This document shows positions 6,576-14,050 of a DNA stretch of 15,096 nucleotides, piece after piece. The translations under genes were made by a program, and so were the position numbers. The DNA comes from Pseudomonas sp. (lineage in GTDB: Bacteria > Pseudomonadota > Gammaproteobacteria > Pseudomonadales > Pseudomonadaceae): positions 1 through 15,096 of the forward strand of contig DNMQ01000495.1 in NCBI GenBank assembly GCA_003488145.1, written 5' to 3'. Numbering within the stretch: position 1 is the stretch's first letter; every line of letters starts with the position of its first letter. The notes beneath the pieces are model-generated. The model did no database searches. It saw only the letters and a list, made by a program, of their open reading frames with translations, and was not told the DNA's origin.

Positions 6576-7552
6576 AGCAGGCCGCCTTCGAACGCCAGCA
6601 TCACGCCGACTGGCATGACTTCATCAGTCAGCTGGACGCGCTGGAGCGTGGCAAGCCAAGTCCCAGCCAGGCCAGCGACTTCCCCGCCGCCTACCGCCGT
6701 CTCTGCCAACACCTGGCGCTGGCCGAATCCCGCGGCTACAGCAGCCAGCTGATCGATCAGTTGCGCCAGCTCGCCCTGCGCGGCCATCAGCAGTTCTATC
6801 GGCACCGCAGTCCATTGCTGGGGCGACTGCTCGGGTTCATCACCGGTGGCTTCGCCCGCTCGGTCCGTGAGCAGTGGCGTTACGTACTGGCAGCAAGCCT
6901 GCTCTTCTACGGCAGCCTGCTCGGCATGGCCGCTTTGGTCTTCGCCTTCCCGGAGCTGGTGTTCAGCATCCTGCCGCCGGACCAGGTCACACAGATGGAA
7001 CAGATGTACGACCCGGACGCCAGCCGCCTGGGTCGCTTCGCCGAGCGGGGCTCGGGCGACGATTGGCTGATGTTCGGCTATTACGTGATGAACAATATCG
7101 GCATCGCATTCCAGACGTTCGCCAGCGGGCTGCTGTTCGGCCTGGGTACGCTGTTCTTCCTGCTGTTCAATGGCCTGACGATCGGCGCCGTCGCGGGTCA
7201 CCTGAGCGCCATCGGCTACCACCAGCCGTTCTGGTCGTTCGTCATCGGCCATGGCGCGTTCGAGCTGACCGCCATCACCCTTGCCGGCGCCGCGGGGCTG
7301 CAGCTCGGCGTAGCGCTGGTGGCGCCGGGGCGCCTGACCCGCGCAGAGGCGCTGCGCCAGGCCGCCAAGCGAGGCATCCAGCTGGTCTGCGGGGCCACCC
7401 TGTTCTTGCTGATCGCTGCCTTTGTCGAGGCCTACTGGTCATCCATGACCCTGACCTCGCCCATGATCAAGTACATCGTCGGCGCGCTGCTCTGGCTGAT
7501 CGTGGCCGCTTACTTCGCGTTTGCCGGGAGGGCGCAGCATGCAGCTGAGTGA
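6572..7552 (+). CDS. SpoIIM-family (DUF95) integral membrane protein
   Basis: A 326-residue membrane protein of the stage II sporulation M family, which in non-sporulating bacteria travels with MoxR and RDD genes and whose role there is unknown. About 100 cytoplasmic residues precede a first membrane helix (about 104-126, VLAASLLFYGSLLGMAALVF). After an extracytoplasmic loop come four further hydrophobic segments: FASGLLFGLGTLFFLLF, a segment containing the family signature GHGAFELTAI (G226-I235), LVCGATLFLLIAAFVEAYW, and IVGALLWLIVAAYFAF. The His and Glu within the membrane signature are the likely functional residues. The ATG overlaps the upstream stop by four bases and its Shine-Dalgarno is weak, so translation is probably coupled. 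The stop lies 14 bases inside the next gene. Confidence 0.88.
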   Translation: MKQAAFERQHHADWHDFISQLDALERGKPSPSQASDFPAAYRRLCQHLALAESRGYSSQLIDQLRQLALRGHQQFYRHRSPLLGRLLGFITGGFARSVREQWRYVLAASLLFYGSLLGMAALVFAFPELVFSILPPDQVTQMEQMYDPDASRLGRFAERGSGDDWLMFGYYVMNNIGIAFQTFASGLLFGLGTLFFLLFNGLTIGAVAGHLSAIGYHQPFWSFVIGHGAFELTAITLAGAAGLQLGVALVAPGRLTRAEALRQAAKRGIQLVCGATLFLLIAAFVEAYWSSMTLTSPMIKYIVGALLWLIVAAYFAFAGRAQHAAE

Positions 7553-9089
7553 TGCCAGCGTCTCGATCCGCCCGCGCAGTCCATGGGAGGCGCTGGACCT
7601 CGGCACCCTGCTCGCCAGGCGCCACGCGAAGCTGCTGATGGCGACCTGGGCGACCGTGACGCTGCCGTTTTTCGGCCTGATCAGTCTGCTGCTGTGGCAG
7701 CACCCAAGTCTGGCGCTGCTGCTGTTCTGGTGGCTCAAGCCCCTGTACGAGCGCTTGCCGCTGCATATCCTGTCCAAAGCACTGTTCGGTGAAACACCAG
7801 ACTTCCGAGAGAGCCTGCGGGCCTTCCCCGGCCTGCTGCGGCCACAGCTGTTGGCCAGTCTCACCTGGCGTCGCCTGAGCACGACGCGCAGCTTCGACCT
7901 ACCAGTGCAGCAGCTCGAGGGGCTCGACGGCAAAGCACGCAAGCGACGCCTGCTCACGCTCAGTCTGCGCAGCGGCCGCGCGCCCAGCTGGCTGACCGTG
8001 GTCGGCGTGCATCTGGAAGGCGCACTCTGGCTCGGCCTGCTCGGCGTGCTGTATTTCCTGCTGCCGGCGCAGCTGGTACAGCGCTGGAACTGGGAGGATC
8101 TGCTCGGGCTGAGCGCCGAATGGCTCTGGCTGGAACACCTGTCCAACCTGCTCTATGCGCTGGTGCTCATCGTCTGGGAGCCTATCTATGTCGCCTGTGG
8201 CTTCAGCCTCTATCTCAATCGACGCACTCATCTGGAGGCGTGGGACATAGAGCTGGCCTTCCGTCGACTGCGCCAGCGCCTGCTCAGCGCTGCACCAGCG
8301 GTGCTGCTTGCCTGTGGCCTGTTGTTCTGGCCCGCAGCGCACGATGCCTGGGCAGCGGCGCCAACGGCCGACACAGCGCAACAGGGCCCGGAAAGCGAGC
8401 GTCTGCTGAATCAGCCACTGACCAGCGAGACGGCCCGCGAACGAATCGACGCGCTGCTCGACCAACCGCCCTTTCAGCACCGGGAGACGGTCACCCGTTG
8501 GCGCTTTGGTGCGCAAGACAGCCCGCAGGAGCCCGGTGCTCTGGCACGCCTGCTCGAGCGCCTGCTGCAGGGTGGCTCGCTGTGGGAAAGCCTGGAAAGT
8601 CTGGCGCAGGCACTCGAAGTCCTACTCTGGACCGCACTGGCCTTGCTGGTCGCGCTTCTGCTGTGGCGCTACCGCGACTGGCTGCAGACTTTCGGCAGCC
8701 GCATACAGCTGCCGGCCAGGCGCCGCCAACCTGCACCCGCGCAGCTGTTCGGCCTCGACGTCGCGCCCGAAAGCCTGCCAAACGACGTTGCCAGCGAGGC
8801 CGAACGACTCTGGCAGCAGGATCCGCGCGCGTCTCTGGCACTTCTCTATCGCGGTTTGCTCAGCCGCCTGCTGCATGATTTCCAGCTGCCGTTGAGGGCG
8901 GCGCATACCGAGGGCGAGGTGCTGGCGCGCGTGCGACAGCTTCAGCGCGAACCGCTGTCGCGCTTTGCCGAGCAACTTACGCAACATTGGCAGCACCAGG
9001 CCTACGGGCACCGGAACGCCGAAGACGTGGTCCGCGACGAACTGTGTGCCGGCTGGCGCGCGCTGTTTGCCGAGGAGTCGAGGCCATGA
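7539..9089 (+). CDS. DUF4129 multi-pass membrane protein
   Basis: A 516-residue membrane protein. Hydrophobic segments appear near 33-53, 55-69, 159-178, 200-226, 248-268 and 358-376. Between the last two lies a probable periplasmic region (about 270-355) with ARERIDALLDQPPFQHRE. The cytoplasmic tail (about 415-512, from VASEAERLWQQDPRASLALLY) is the DUF4129 domain. In TgpA-type proteins DUF4129 is joined to a periplasmic transglutaminase domain; none is visible here, so this is a stand-alone version. The ATG at 7539 is chosen because GGGAGGG lies six bases upstream; an in-frame TTG at 7521 is less likely. It overlaps the SpoIIM-family gene by 14 bases and the DUF4350 gene by 4. Its role is probably structural within the operon's complex. 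Confidence 0.85.
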   Translation: MQLSDASVSIRPRSPWEALDLGTLLARRHAKLLMATWATVTLPFFGLISLLLWQHPSLALLLFWWLKPLYERLPLHILSKALFGETPDFRESLRAFPGLLRPQLLASLTWRRLSTTRSFDLPVQQLEGLDGKARKRRLLTLSLRSGRAPSWLTVVGVHLEGALWLGLLGVLYFLLPAQLVQRWNWEDLLGLSAEWLWLEHLSNLLYALVLIVWEPIYVACGFSLYLNRRTHLEAWDIELAFRRLRQRLLSAAPAVLLACGLLFWPAAHDAWAAAPTADTAQQGPESERLLNQPLTSETARERIDALLDQPPFQHRETVTRWRFGAQDSPQEPGALARLLERLLQGGSLWESLESLAQALEVLLWTALALLVALLLWRYRDWLQTFGSRIQLPARRRQPAPAQLFGLDVAPESLPNDVASEAERLWQQDPRASLALLYRGLLSRLLHDFQLPLRAAHTEGEVLARVRQLQREPLSRFAEQLTQHWQHQAYGHRNAEDVVRDELCAGWRALFAEESRP

Positions 9090-10258
9090 ACCGACTCCGC
9101 CCTCGCCTGCTCGCCGCGGCCGCGGTCCTGCTGATCGGTCTGCTGGTCATCTGGTTGGCCGGCAAGCTGCAATCCTATGAAGACGTCGTCGAGCACGGCC
9201 CGACCCCAGAGGCGCGCAGCAACACCTACCTGGCCGCCGAACTGTTCCTGCGCGACCTCGGCCTGCAGGTCGTGCATCAGGAAGGCATCGCCGGACTTGA
9301 GACCCTGCCCACCTCTGGCCAGACGCTGCTCCTGCTCGGTGACCGCGGCAACCTGACCCCGCGGCAGACCGAGCGTCTGCTGGACTGGGCAAACGCCGGC
9401 GGCCATCTGGTCGTGGTTGCAGAGCGACTGTGGGATGAAGAGACCGGCAAAAGCGGCGACCTGCTGTTCGACCGGCTCAATCTGCAGCAGTACGCAGCTG
9501 ACGATCTGGACGATGATGCGCAGACACCGCAGTCATCCACAGCCGAACAGCATCCGCAGCTGACCAAGCTGTATCTGGAGAATGAAAGCGCGCCGGCCTA
9601 TCTGGCCTTCGATACCGACTTTCACCTCTATGATGCCGACAACCGCGCCCACGCCTGGGCCAACAGCGCAGGCGCCACGCACATGCTGCAACTGCAGCAC
9701 GGTGACGGGCTGATCACCGCCCTGACCGATAGCTGGATCTGGCAGAACCGCAACATCGATCAGTACGACCATGCCTGGCTGCTCTGGTATCTGACTCAGG
9801 ACAGCGCGGTGACTCTGGTGCACCGCAGCGAACACGACGGCTTGCTCGCACAGCTGCGCCGCCATTTCCCCGAACTTCTCACCGTGCTGGGCCTACTTGT
9901 GGCGTTCGCGCTCTGGCATGCCGGCCAACGCTTCGGCCCACTGCAGGCTCCGCTCAACCCGGCGCGTCGCCAGCTGCAGGAACACCTGCGTGGGTCGGCG
10001 GAGTTCCTGCTGCGCCATGGTCGCCAGCACAGTCTGCTGCAGCCGCTGCAACAGGACATCCAGCGCCGAGCGGGGCAACGTCATCCGGGCTTCGCACAGC
10101 TTCCGCCGAGTGCCCAGCTGCCACTGCTCGCCCGACTCTCCAGCCTGCCGATCGCCAGCATCGAGCTGGCCATGCGCCCACTGCCGCAGCAACGTCTGTC
10201 GGCTACCGAATTCACCCGACAGGTCGCCCACCTGCAAACCCTCAGGAACGCGCTATGA
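9086..10258 (+). CDS. DUF4350 membrane protein
   Basis: A 390-residue protein with an N-terminal membrane anchor (about 9-26, LLAAAAVLLIGLLVIWLAG), a long soluble domain and a second membrane helix (about 263-281, LLTVLGLLVAFALWHAG). The soluble part contains TYLAAELFLRDLGLQVV and TLLLLGDRGNLTPRQTERLLDWANAGG, which give the alternating strand-helix look of the glutamine-amidotransferase-like fold described for DUF4350. The catalytic residues of true amidotransferases are not evident, so a binding role is more likely. About 110 residues after the second helix form a helical cytoplasmic tail (AEFLLRHGRQHSLLQPLQQD). The start has AGGAG and GAGG upstream, and both ends overlap neighbouring genes by four bases. 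The function is unknown. Confidence 0.85.
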   Translation: MNRLRPRLLAAAAVLLIGLLVIWLAGKLQSYEDVVEHGPTPEARSNTYLAAELFLRDLGLQVVHQEGIAGLETLPTSGQTLLLLGDRGNLTPRQTERLLDWANAGGHLVVVAERLWDEETGKSGDLLFDRLNLQQYAADDLDDDAQTPQSSTAEQHPQLTKLYLENESAPAYLAFDTDFHLYDADNRAHAWANSAGATHMLQLQHGDGLITALTDSWIWQNRNIDQYDHAWLLWYLTQDSAVTLVHRSEHDGLLAQLRRHFPELLTVLGLLVAFALWHAGQRFGPLQAPLNPARRQLQEHLRGSAEFLLRHGRQHSLLQPLQQDIQRRAGQRHPGFAQLPPSAQLPLLARLSSLPIASIELAMRPLPQQRLSATEFTRQVAHLQTLRNAL

Positions 10259-11268
10259 GCGAACACATCCCAGATTCCGGCAACCCTGCTCTGGCCTCCA
10301 ACCCGGTGAGCCAGCGCCTGCGAGCCAGCCAGCTCGCCCAGGCGCTGCGCGACGAGCTGCACAAGGCGGTGATTGGCCAGGACGACGTCATCGATGGCGT
10401 TCTGACCGCGTTGATCGCCGGCGGCCACGTGCTCATCGAAGGCGTGCCGGGGCTGGGCAAGACACTGCTGGTACGGGCGCTGGCGCGCTGCTTCGGCGGC
10501 GAGTTCTCGCGCATCCAGTTCACCCCCGACCTGATGCCCAGCGACGTCACCGGCCATGCCGTCTACGACATGCAGAGCGAGCAGTTCAAGCTGCGCAAGG
10601 GGCCGGTGTTCACTAACCTCCTGCTGGCCGATGAAATCAACCGTGCGCCTGCCAAGACTCAGGCCGCGCTGCTCGAAGTTATGCAGGAACGCCAGGTCAC
10701 CCTGGAAGGCAAGGCCCTGGCGGTTCCGCAACCGTTTCTGGTCATGGCCACGCAGAACCCGATCGAACAGGAAGGCACCTACCCACTGCCGGAAGCTGAG
10801 CTCGACCGCTTCATGCTGATGTTGCGCATGGACTACCCGCAGGCGAACGAAGAGCTGGAGCTGGTACGCCAGGTCACCCGCTCGGCACGCGCCGACATGC
10901 TCGACGTCAGCGCCCTGCGCCAGCTGGTACAGGCCCGGGATATGCTGGCCCTGCAGAAGATTGCCAGCGAACTGCCGCTGGACGATCAGGTACTGGACTA
11001 TGCCGTGCGCCTTGCCCGCACCACTCGCAGCTGGCCGGGGCTGGCGCTGGGTGCCGGCCCCCGCGCATCGATCGCGCTGGTTCGTGGTGGTCGCGCCAGA
11101 GCGCTGCTGCGCGGCGGCGAGTTCGTCACGCCTGATGACATCAAGGGTTGCGCGCTGGCGGTACTGCGTCACCGGGTGCGCCTGTCGGCAGAGCTGGACA
11201 TCGAAGGACTGTCGGTGGACCAGGTGCTGCAGCAGCTACTCGATCAGGTCGCGGCGCCACGCGCATGA
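10255..11268 (+). CDS. MoxR-family AAA+ ATPase
   Basis: A 337-residue cytoplasmic AAA+ ATPase of the MoxR class, chaperone-like enzymes that mature or remodel specific complexes, usually with a von Willebrand A-type partner. Motifs in order: Walker A GVPGLGKT (63-70), a hydrophobic pore segment (FTPDLMPSDVTG), Walker B LLLADEIN with DE at 126-127, sensor 1 in MATQNPIEQEGTYPLPEAEL (N168), and sensor 2 GAGPRAS (R270). All catalytic residues are present, so it should be active. AGGA lies about five bases before the ATG, which overlaps the previous stop by four bases. It is followed by its likely partner, the DUF58 protein. It corresponds to the P. aeruginosa PA4322 region from memory, not to RavA. 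Confidence 0.95.
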   Translation: MSEHIPDSGNPALASNPVSQRLRASQLAQALRDELHKAVIGQDDVIDGVLTALIAGGHVLIEGVPGLGKTLLVRALARCFGGEFSRIQFTPDLMPSDVTGHAVYDMQSEQFKLRKGPVFTNLLLADEINRAPAKTQAALLEVMQERQVTLEGKALAVPQPFLVMATQNPIEQEGTYPLPEAELDRFMLMLRMDYPQANEELELVRQVTRSARADMLDVSALRQLVQARDMLALQKIASELPLDDQVLDYAVRLARTTRSWPGLALGAGPRASIALVRGGRARALLRGGEFVTPDDIKGCALAVLRHRVRLSAELDIEGLSVDQVLQQLLDQVAAPRA

Positions 11269-12593
11269 CGCCATCCCGTCGCCTGCTCGTTGCGCTGGCC
11301 GCGCTGGTGCTCGTGGCCATTCCTCTTGGCGTTCTCGCCGCGTTCGGTGTCGAAGCCGGGCACTGGCAGTCCGCCTGGTGGGGCCTGTTGCTGGCGCTGG
11401 GTACGGTGACATCGCTCGACGCCTTTGCCCTGAGGCGACTGCCATCGCCTGCGCTGCAACGCAGCCTGTCGGGAAATCTGCCACTGGGCCACTGGAGCAA
11501 CGTGCAACTGCTGGTGCGCAACGCACATTCCCGCGCTATCGAGCTGGAGCTGTTCGACCACCGGCCTGAGGGCATGAGCTTCGAACAGCTGCCGCAACGC
11601 ATGCGCCTGCAGCCCGCCGAACATTGCCAACTCGACTACCGTCTGCGCCCGACCCGCCGCGGCCAGTTCGTCTTCCAGCACTGCGATCTTCGCCTGGCCA
11701 GCCCATTGGGCCTCTGGCGCAGCAGACGCCAGCTTGAGCTTGTCGACGAAACCCGGGTGTATCCCGACTTCGCTCGGTTGCACGGAGCCAGCCTGCAGGC
11801 GATCGACGTCTGGTTGAATCGCCTCGGCGTCCGCCAGCAACCGCGCCGCGGGCTGGGGCTGGAATTTCACCAGCTACGCGAGTTCCGCGAGGGCGACACC
11901 CTGCGGCAGATCGACTGGAAAGCCACGGCGCGGGCACGCATGCCGATTGCCCGCGAATATCAGGACGAGCGCGACCAGCAGATCGTGCTGATGCTCGACT
12001 GCGGTCGGCGTATGCGCAGCCAGGACGCCGAACTCACGCACTTCGACCATGCCCTCAACGCTGCCCTGCTGCTGGCCTATGCCGCGTTGCGCCAGGGCGA
12101 TGCCGTGGGCGCCTGCACCTTCGCCAGCGAACAGCCGCGTCACGTCACCCCAGCCAAGGGCCAACAACAACTTCACGTGTTACTGAACGGTCTTTACGAC
12201 CTGCAGCCCACCCAGCAGCCCGCAGACTACGGTGCAGCGGTCGATCGGTTGCTGGCCCGGCAACAGCGCCAGGCACTGGTTATCGTGCTGAGCAACCTGC
12301 GCGATGAGGACGATGTCGAGCTGCACGGGGCGCTGAAGCGGCTCTCACGCAAACATCGGGTGTTGTTGGTGAGCCTGCGCGAAGAAGTGCTGGACCAGCT
12401 GCGCCTGCGGCCGGTGCAGAGCCTGGACGACGCGCTCGACTACTGCGGCGCCCAGGACTACCTGAACGCCCGTCAGGCGCTGCACAAACGCCTGGCGGCC
12501 CATGGCATGCCCGTACTCGACGTCCAGCCTTGCGATCTGGGGCCGGCACTTATCGGGCGTTATCTGGCGTGGAAGAAAACCGGGACGCTGTGA
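11265..12593 (+). CDS. DUF58 protein, probable MoxR partner
   Basis: A 442-residue membrane-anchored protein with two N-terminal hydrophobic segments (about 7-26 and 35-52). A beta-rich region (about 60-160) is followed by the DUF58 signature GLEFHQLREFREGDTLRQID (about 197-216). A von Willebrand A-like domain then follows. Its first metal-site motif reads MLDCGRRM (D245) instead of DxSxS, so the metal site is probably degenerate, as in many DUF58 proteins. Such proteins pair with MoxR ATPases as adaptors. The start has no clear ribosome binding site and overlaps the moxR stop by four bases, so it likely depends on coupled translation. The stop lies inside a hairpin shared with the convergent PilZ gene. 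Confidence 0.92.
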   Translation: MTPSRRLLVALAALVLVAIPLGVLAAFGVEAGHWQSAWWGLLLALGTVTSLDAFALRRLPSPALQRSLSGNLPLGHWSNVQLLVRNAHSRAIELELFDHRPEGMSFEQLPQRMRLQPAEHCQLDYRLRPTRRGQFVFQHCDLRLASPLGLWRSRRQLELVDETRVYPDFARLHGASLQAIDVWLNRLGVRQQPRRGLGLEFHQLREFREGDTLRQIDWKATARARMPIAREYQDERDQQIVLMLDCGRRMRSQDAELTHFDHALNAALLLAYAALRQGDAVGACTFASEQPRHVTPAKGQQQLHVLLNGLYDLQPTQQPADYGAAVDRLLARQQRQALVIVLSNLRDEDDVELHGALKRLSRKHRVLLVSLREEVLDQLRLRPVQSLDDALDYCGAQDYLNARQALHKRLAAHGMPVLDVQPCDLGPALIGRYLAWKKTGTL

Positions 12594-12606
12594 GCGCGGC
12601 TCACAG
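12588..12606. terminator. Hairpin spanning both convergent stop codons
   Basis: CTGTGAGC (12588-12595) and GCTCACAG (12599-12606) form a perfect 8-bp stem around GCG. It contains the TGA of the DUF58 gene (12591-12593) and the TGA of the PilZ gene (12601-12603). No T run follows on either strand, so it is at most a weak bidirectional terminator. Confidence 0.45.
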
Positions 12607-13029
12607 ACCGTGGCAGCAGTCCTTGTCAGTAAATCGATCCGATGCCGGGCTGGCATGATGCGCCAGAGGGATGTGTAACATCGGCTGGAAACTGAAGTAG
12701 TGATGCAGGGCAGCGATCATTTCGCGGATATCCCCAGGCGGGTCGATCAGGGAAAAACCGGTGTCGTAGCTGCCCGGCGTCACATCCTCGCTTGACCACA
12801 AACTGAACGCACTGAAATCCACTTGCCGCAGTTGACCGCTCTGGCCCGGAATCTTCAGGCGCATCTCGAAGCGAACACCAAGCATCATCGGATAGGGGCT
12901 GATCAGCATCAGCCCGCCCTCGGACAGGTTGCCGATGAATCCCAGCGGCTTCTCGGTGAACCGATTGAATACGTTGAGGTAGTACGGCAACTGATGCCGC
13001 TGGATACGACGCTGGTTCGCCATGTTCAT
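12601..13029 (-). CDS. PilZ domain c-di-GMP receptor
   Basis: A 142-residue cytoplasmic protein that is essentially one PilZ domain. Both c-di-GMP-binding motifs are intact: RxxxR as R7-R11 (RRIQR) and NxSxxG as N34-G39 (NLSEGG). It should therefore bind c-di-GMP and signal the second-messenger level to a partner by direct contact. It is positioned like P. aeruginosa PA4324, listed (from memory) among that species' PilZ proteins. The start at 13029 (MNMANQRR) keeps the RxxxR motif near the N-terminus, with AAGG about ten bases upstream. An earlier in-frame ATG at 13086 overlaps the DUF4124 stop and would add 19 residues without family resemblance. It is the last gene of a three-gene minus-strand operon. 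Confidence 0.9.
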   Translation of the reverse strand: MNMANQRRIQRHQLPYYLNVFNRFTEKPLGFIGNLSEGGLMLISPYPMMLGVRFEMRLKIPGQSGQLRQVDFSAFSLWSSEDVTPGSYDTGFSLIDPPGDIREMIAALHHYFSFQPMLHIPLAHHASPASDRFTDKDCCHGL

Positions 13030-13076
13030 GTCGTCGGAGCCTTCAGCCTTAACCCTGCAATTCGAGTCCTGTCGGC

Positions 13077-13499
13077 TCAACTGCATTCCTGGCTGATACG
13101 CATCGCCAGGCGCTGTCGAGCCGCCTCTACTTCACTTTCACTGTAGTAGACGCGCTCTCCCGCTGCATCGTTACGAAAAAAACGTCCGCCAAGCTGCAGT
13201 CGCGACAACTGGCTGCGCAAGCCCTGGCATTCCTGCTCTCGTGCAGCCCGCGCCTTGCTGGCCTGCTCCCTCGCTGCCTGCTGCTCCTGCCGCCGCGCAT
13301 CGAAGAATCGTTCGCTGCGCGCCTCACGCTCACGGGTCTGGTCGTCGCGTTCGACGACCTGGGGCCGAACCTCGACCTGCTCGGCTCCGGCTGCCGGGCG
13401 CTGACCGAAGTGAACCTGTCCGTTGGCATCGGTCCAGCGATAGATCTGCGCATCTGCCAGTGCAGGCAGCAGCATGGCGGTCATCAGCAAAGCTCGCAT
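13077..13499 (-). CDS. DUF4124 secreted protein
   Basis: A 140-residue protein with a cleavable signal peptide (MRALLMTAMLLPALADA, cut after the ADA at residue 17). The mature start, QIYRWTDANGQVHFGQRP, is the hallmark of DUF4124, a short periplasmic domain of unknown function. The rest is a highly charged helical region rich in Arg, Glu, Gln and Ala (about 55-105), likely a coiled coil, ending in SESEVEAARQRLAMRISQECS. Two cysteines in the mature part could form a disulfide. The ATG at 13499 has GAGGG four bases upstream. It lies 25 bases after the lipoprotein gene and is followed closely by the PilZ gene, so it is co-transcribed. Confidence 0.85.
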   Translation of the reverse strand: MRALLMTAMLLPALADAQIYRWTDANGQVHFGQRPAAGAEQVEVRPQVVERDDQTREREARSERFFDARRQEQQAAREQASKARAAREQECQGLRSQLSRLQLGGRFFRNDAAGERVYYSESEVEAARQRLAMRISQECS

Positions 13500-13524
13500 G
13501 ATCCCTCACATGGCTTTCATGAAA

Positions 13525-13902
13525 TCAACGTTTGGCCGGCTGAACCACCGGCGGTGCCTCGGCATGATAGTGGCCCAGCTGCCTCAGCGTCTCCAGGCGC
13601 GCGCGGGCGCGATAGGCGTACTCGCTGGCAGGGTATCGCTCGACGATGAAACGATAGGTTTCGCCAGCGTCGACGAACAGACCCTGGCGCTCCAGACACT
13701 GGCCGCGCAACAGTGAAATCTCCGGCTGGACCTGGCTGCGCGGCTTGCTACGGCGTTCTGCCTGCGACAGTGATTGCATCACCCGCTCGCAGTTGTCGGC
13801 CTCGTAGTACTGGTAAGCCGCATCCAGGTGGCGATCGAAAGCATGGCGACTGCTGCAGCCGACGGTCAGAAGACTCAGGAAAACGATGATCAGGGTGCGC
13901 AT
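13525..13902 (-). CDS. TPR-like lipoprotein
   Basis: A 125-residue protein beginning MRTLIIVFLSLLTVGCSSR. The short hydrophobic stretch and Cys16 followed by Ser indicate a lipoprotein signal. The -3 residue is Thr rather than the usual Leu, a slightly weak lipobox. Ser after the Cys suggests outer-membrane sorting. The mature part has two helical-hairpin units typical of tetratricopeptide-like repeats (AAYQYYEADNCERVMQSLSQ and QGLFVDAGETYRFIVERYP), suggesting a protein-binding role in the periplasm. Three cysteines are present in all. The start at 13902 is fixed by GGAGGA five bases upstream; the frame stays open further left but has no such site. It is the first gene of the lipoprotein, DUF4124, PilZ operon and diverges from pyruvate kinase. 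Confidence 0.82.
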   Translation of the reverse strand: MRTLIIVFLSLLTVGCSSRHAFDRHLDAAYQYYEADNCERVMQSLSQAERRSKPRSQVQPEISLLRGQCLERQGLFVDAGETYRFIVERYPASEYAYRARARLETLRQLGHYHAEAPPVVQPAKR

Positions 13903-14050
13903 GGGTTCCTCCGTATGCCCCTGTATCGACCGAGCTGGAAAAAGCTGCAGACAGCCCGTCAGCCGGACGCAAAGAGTAGTGGTCGCCGAGCGATGACTAC
14001 AACCGGCGAGCATAGTAGCCTCGGGGCCAGCCAGAAAAAGGAGCAATTGA

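Noticed and set aside
6446..7252. 268-codon minus-strand open frame
   Set aside because: It is opposite the RDD and SpoIIM-like genes, which have recognisable family motifs; no independent ribosome binding site or domain is seen.
8120..8878. 252-codon plus-strand frame inside the DUF4129 gene
   Set aside because: It is an out-of-frame reading of a gene with clear membrane segments and a DUF4129 tail; its composition is Ala/Arg/Pro low complexity.
10081..11172. 363-codon minus-strand open frame
   Set aside because: It is antisense to the MoxR ATPase gene and rich in His, Gln and Arg, as expected from a shadow frame.
13993..14016. ATGACT and CATAGT boxes as a pyruvate kinase promoter
   Set aside because: The spacing is only 12 bases, far from the 16-18 needed for a sigma70 promoter.
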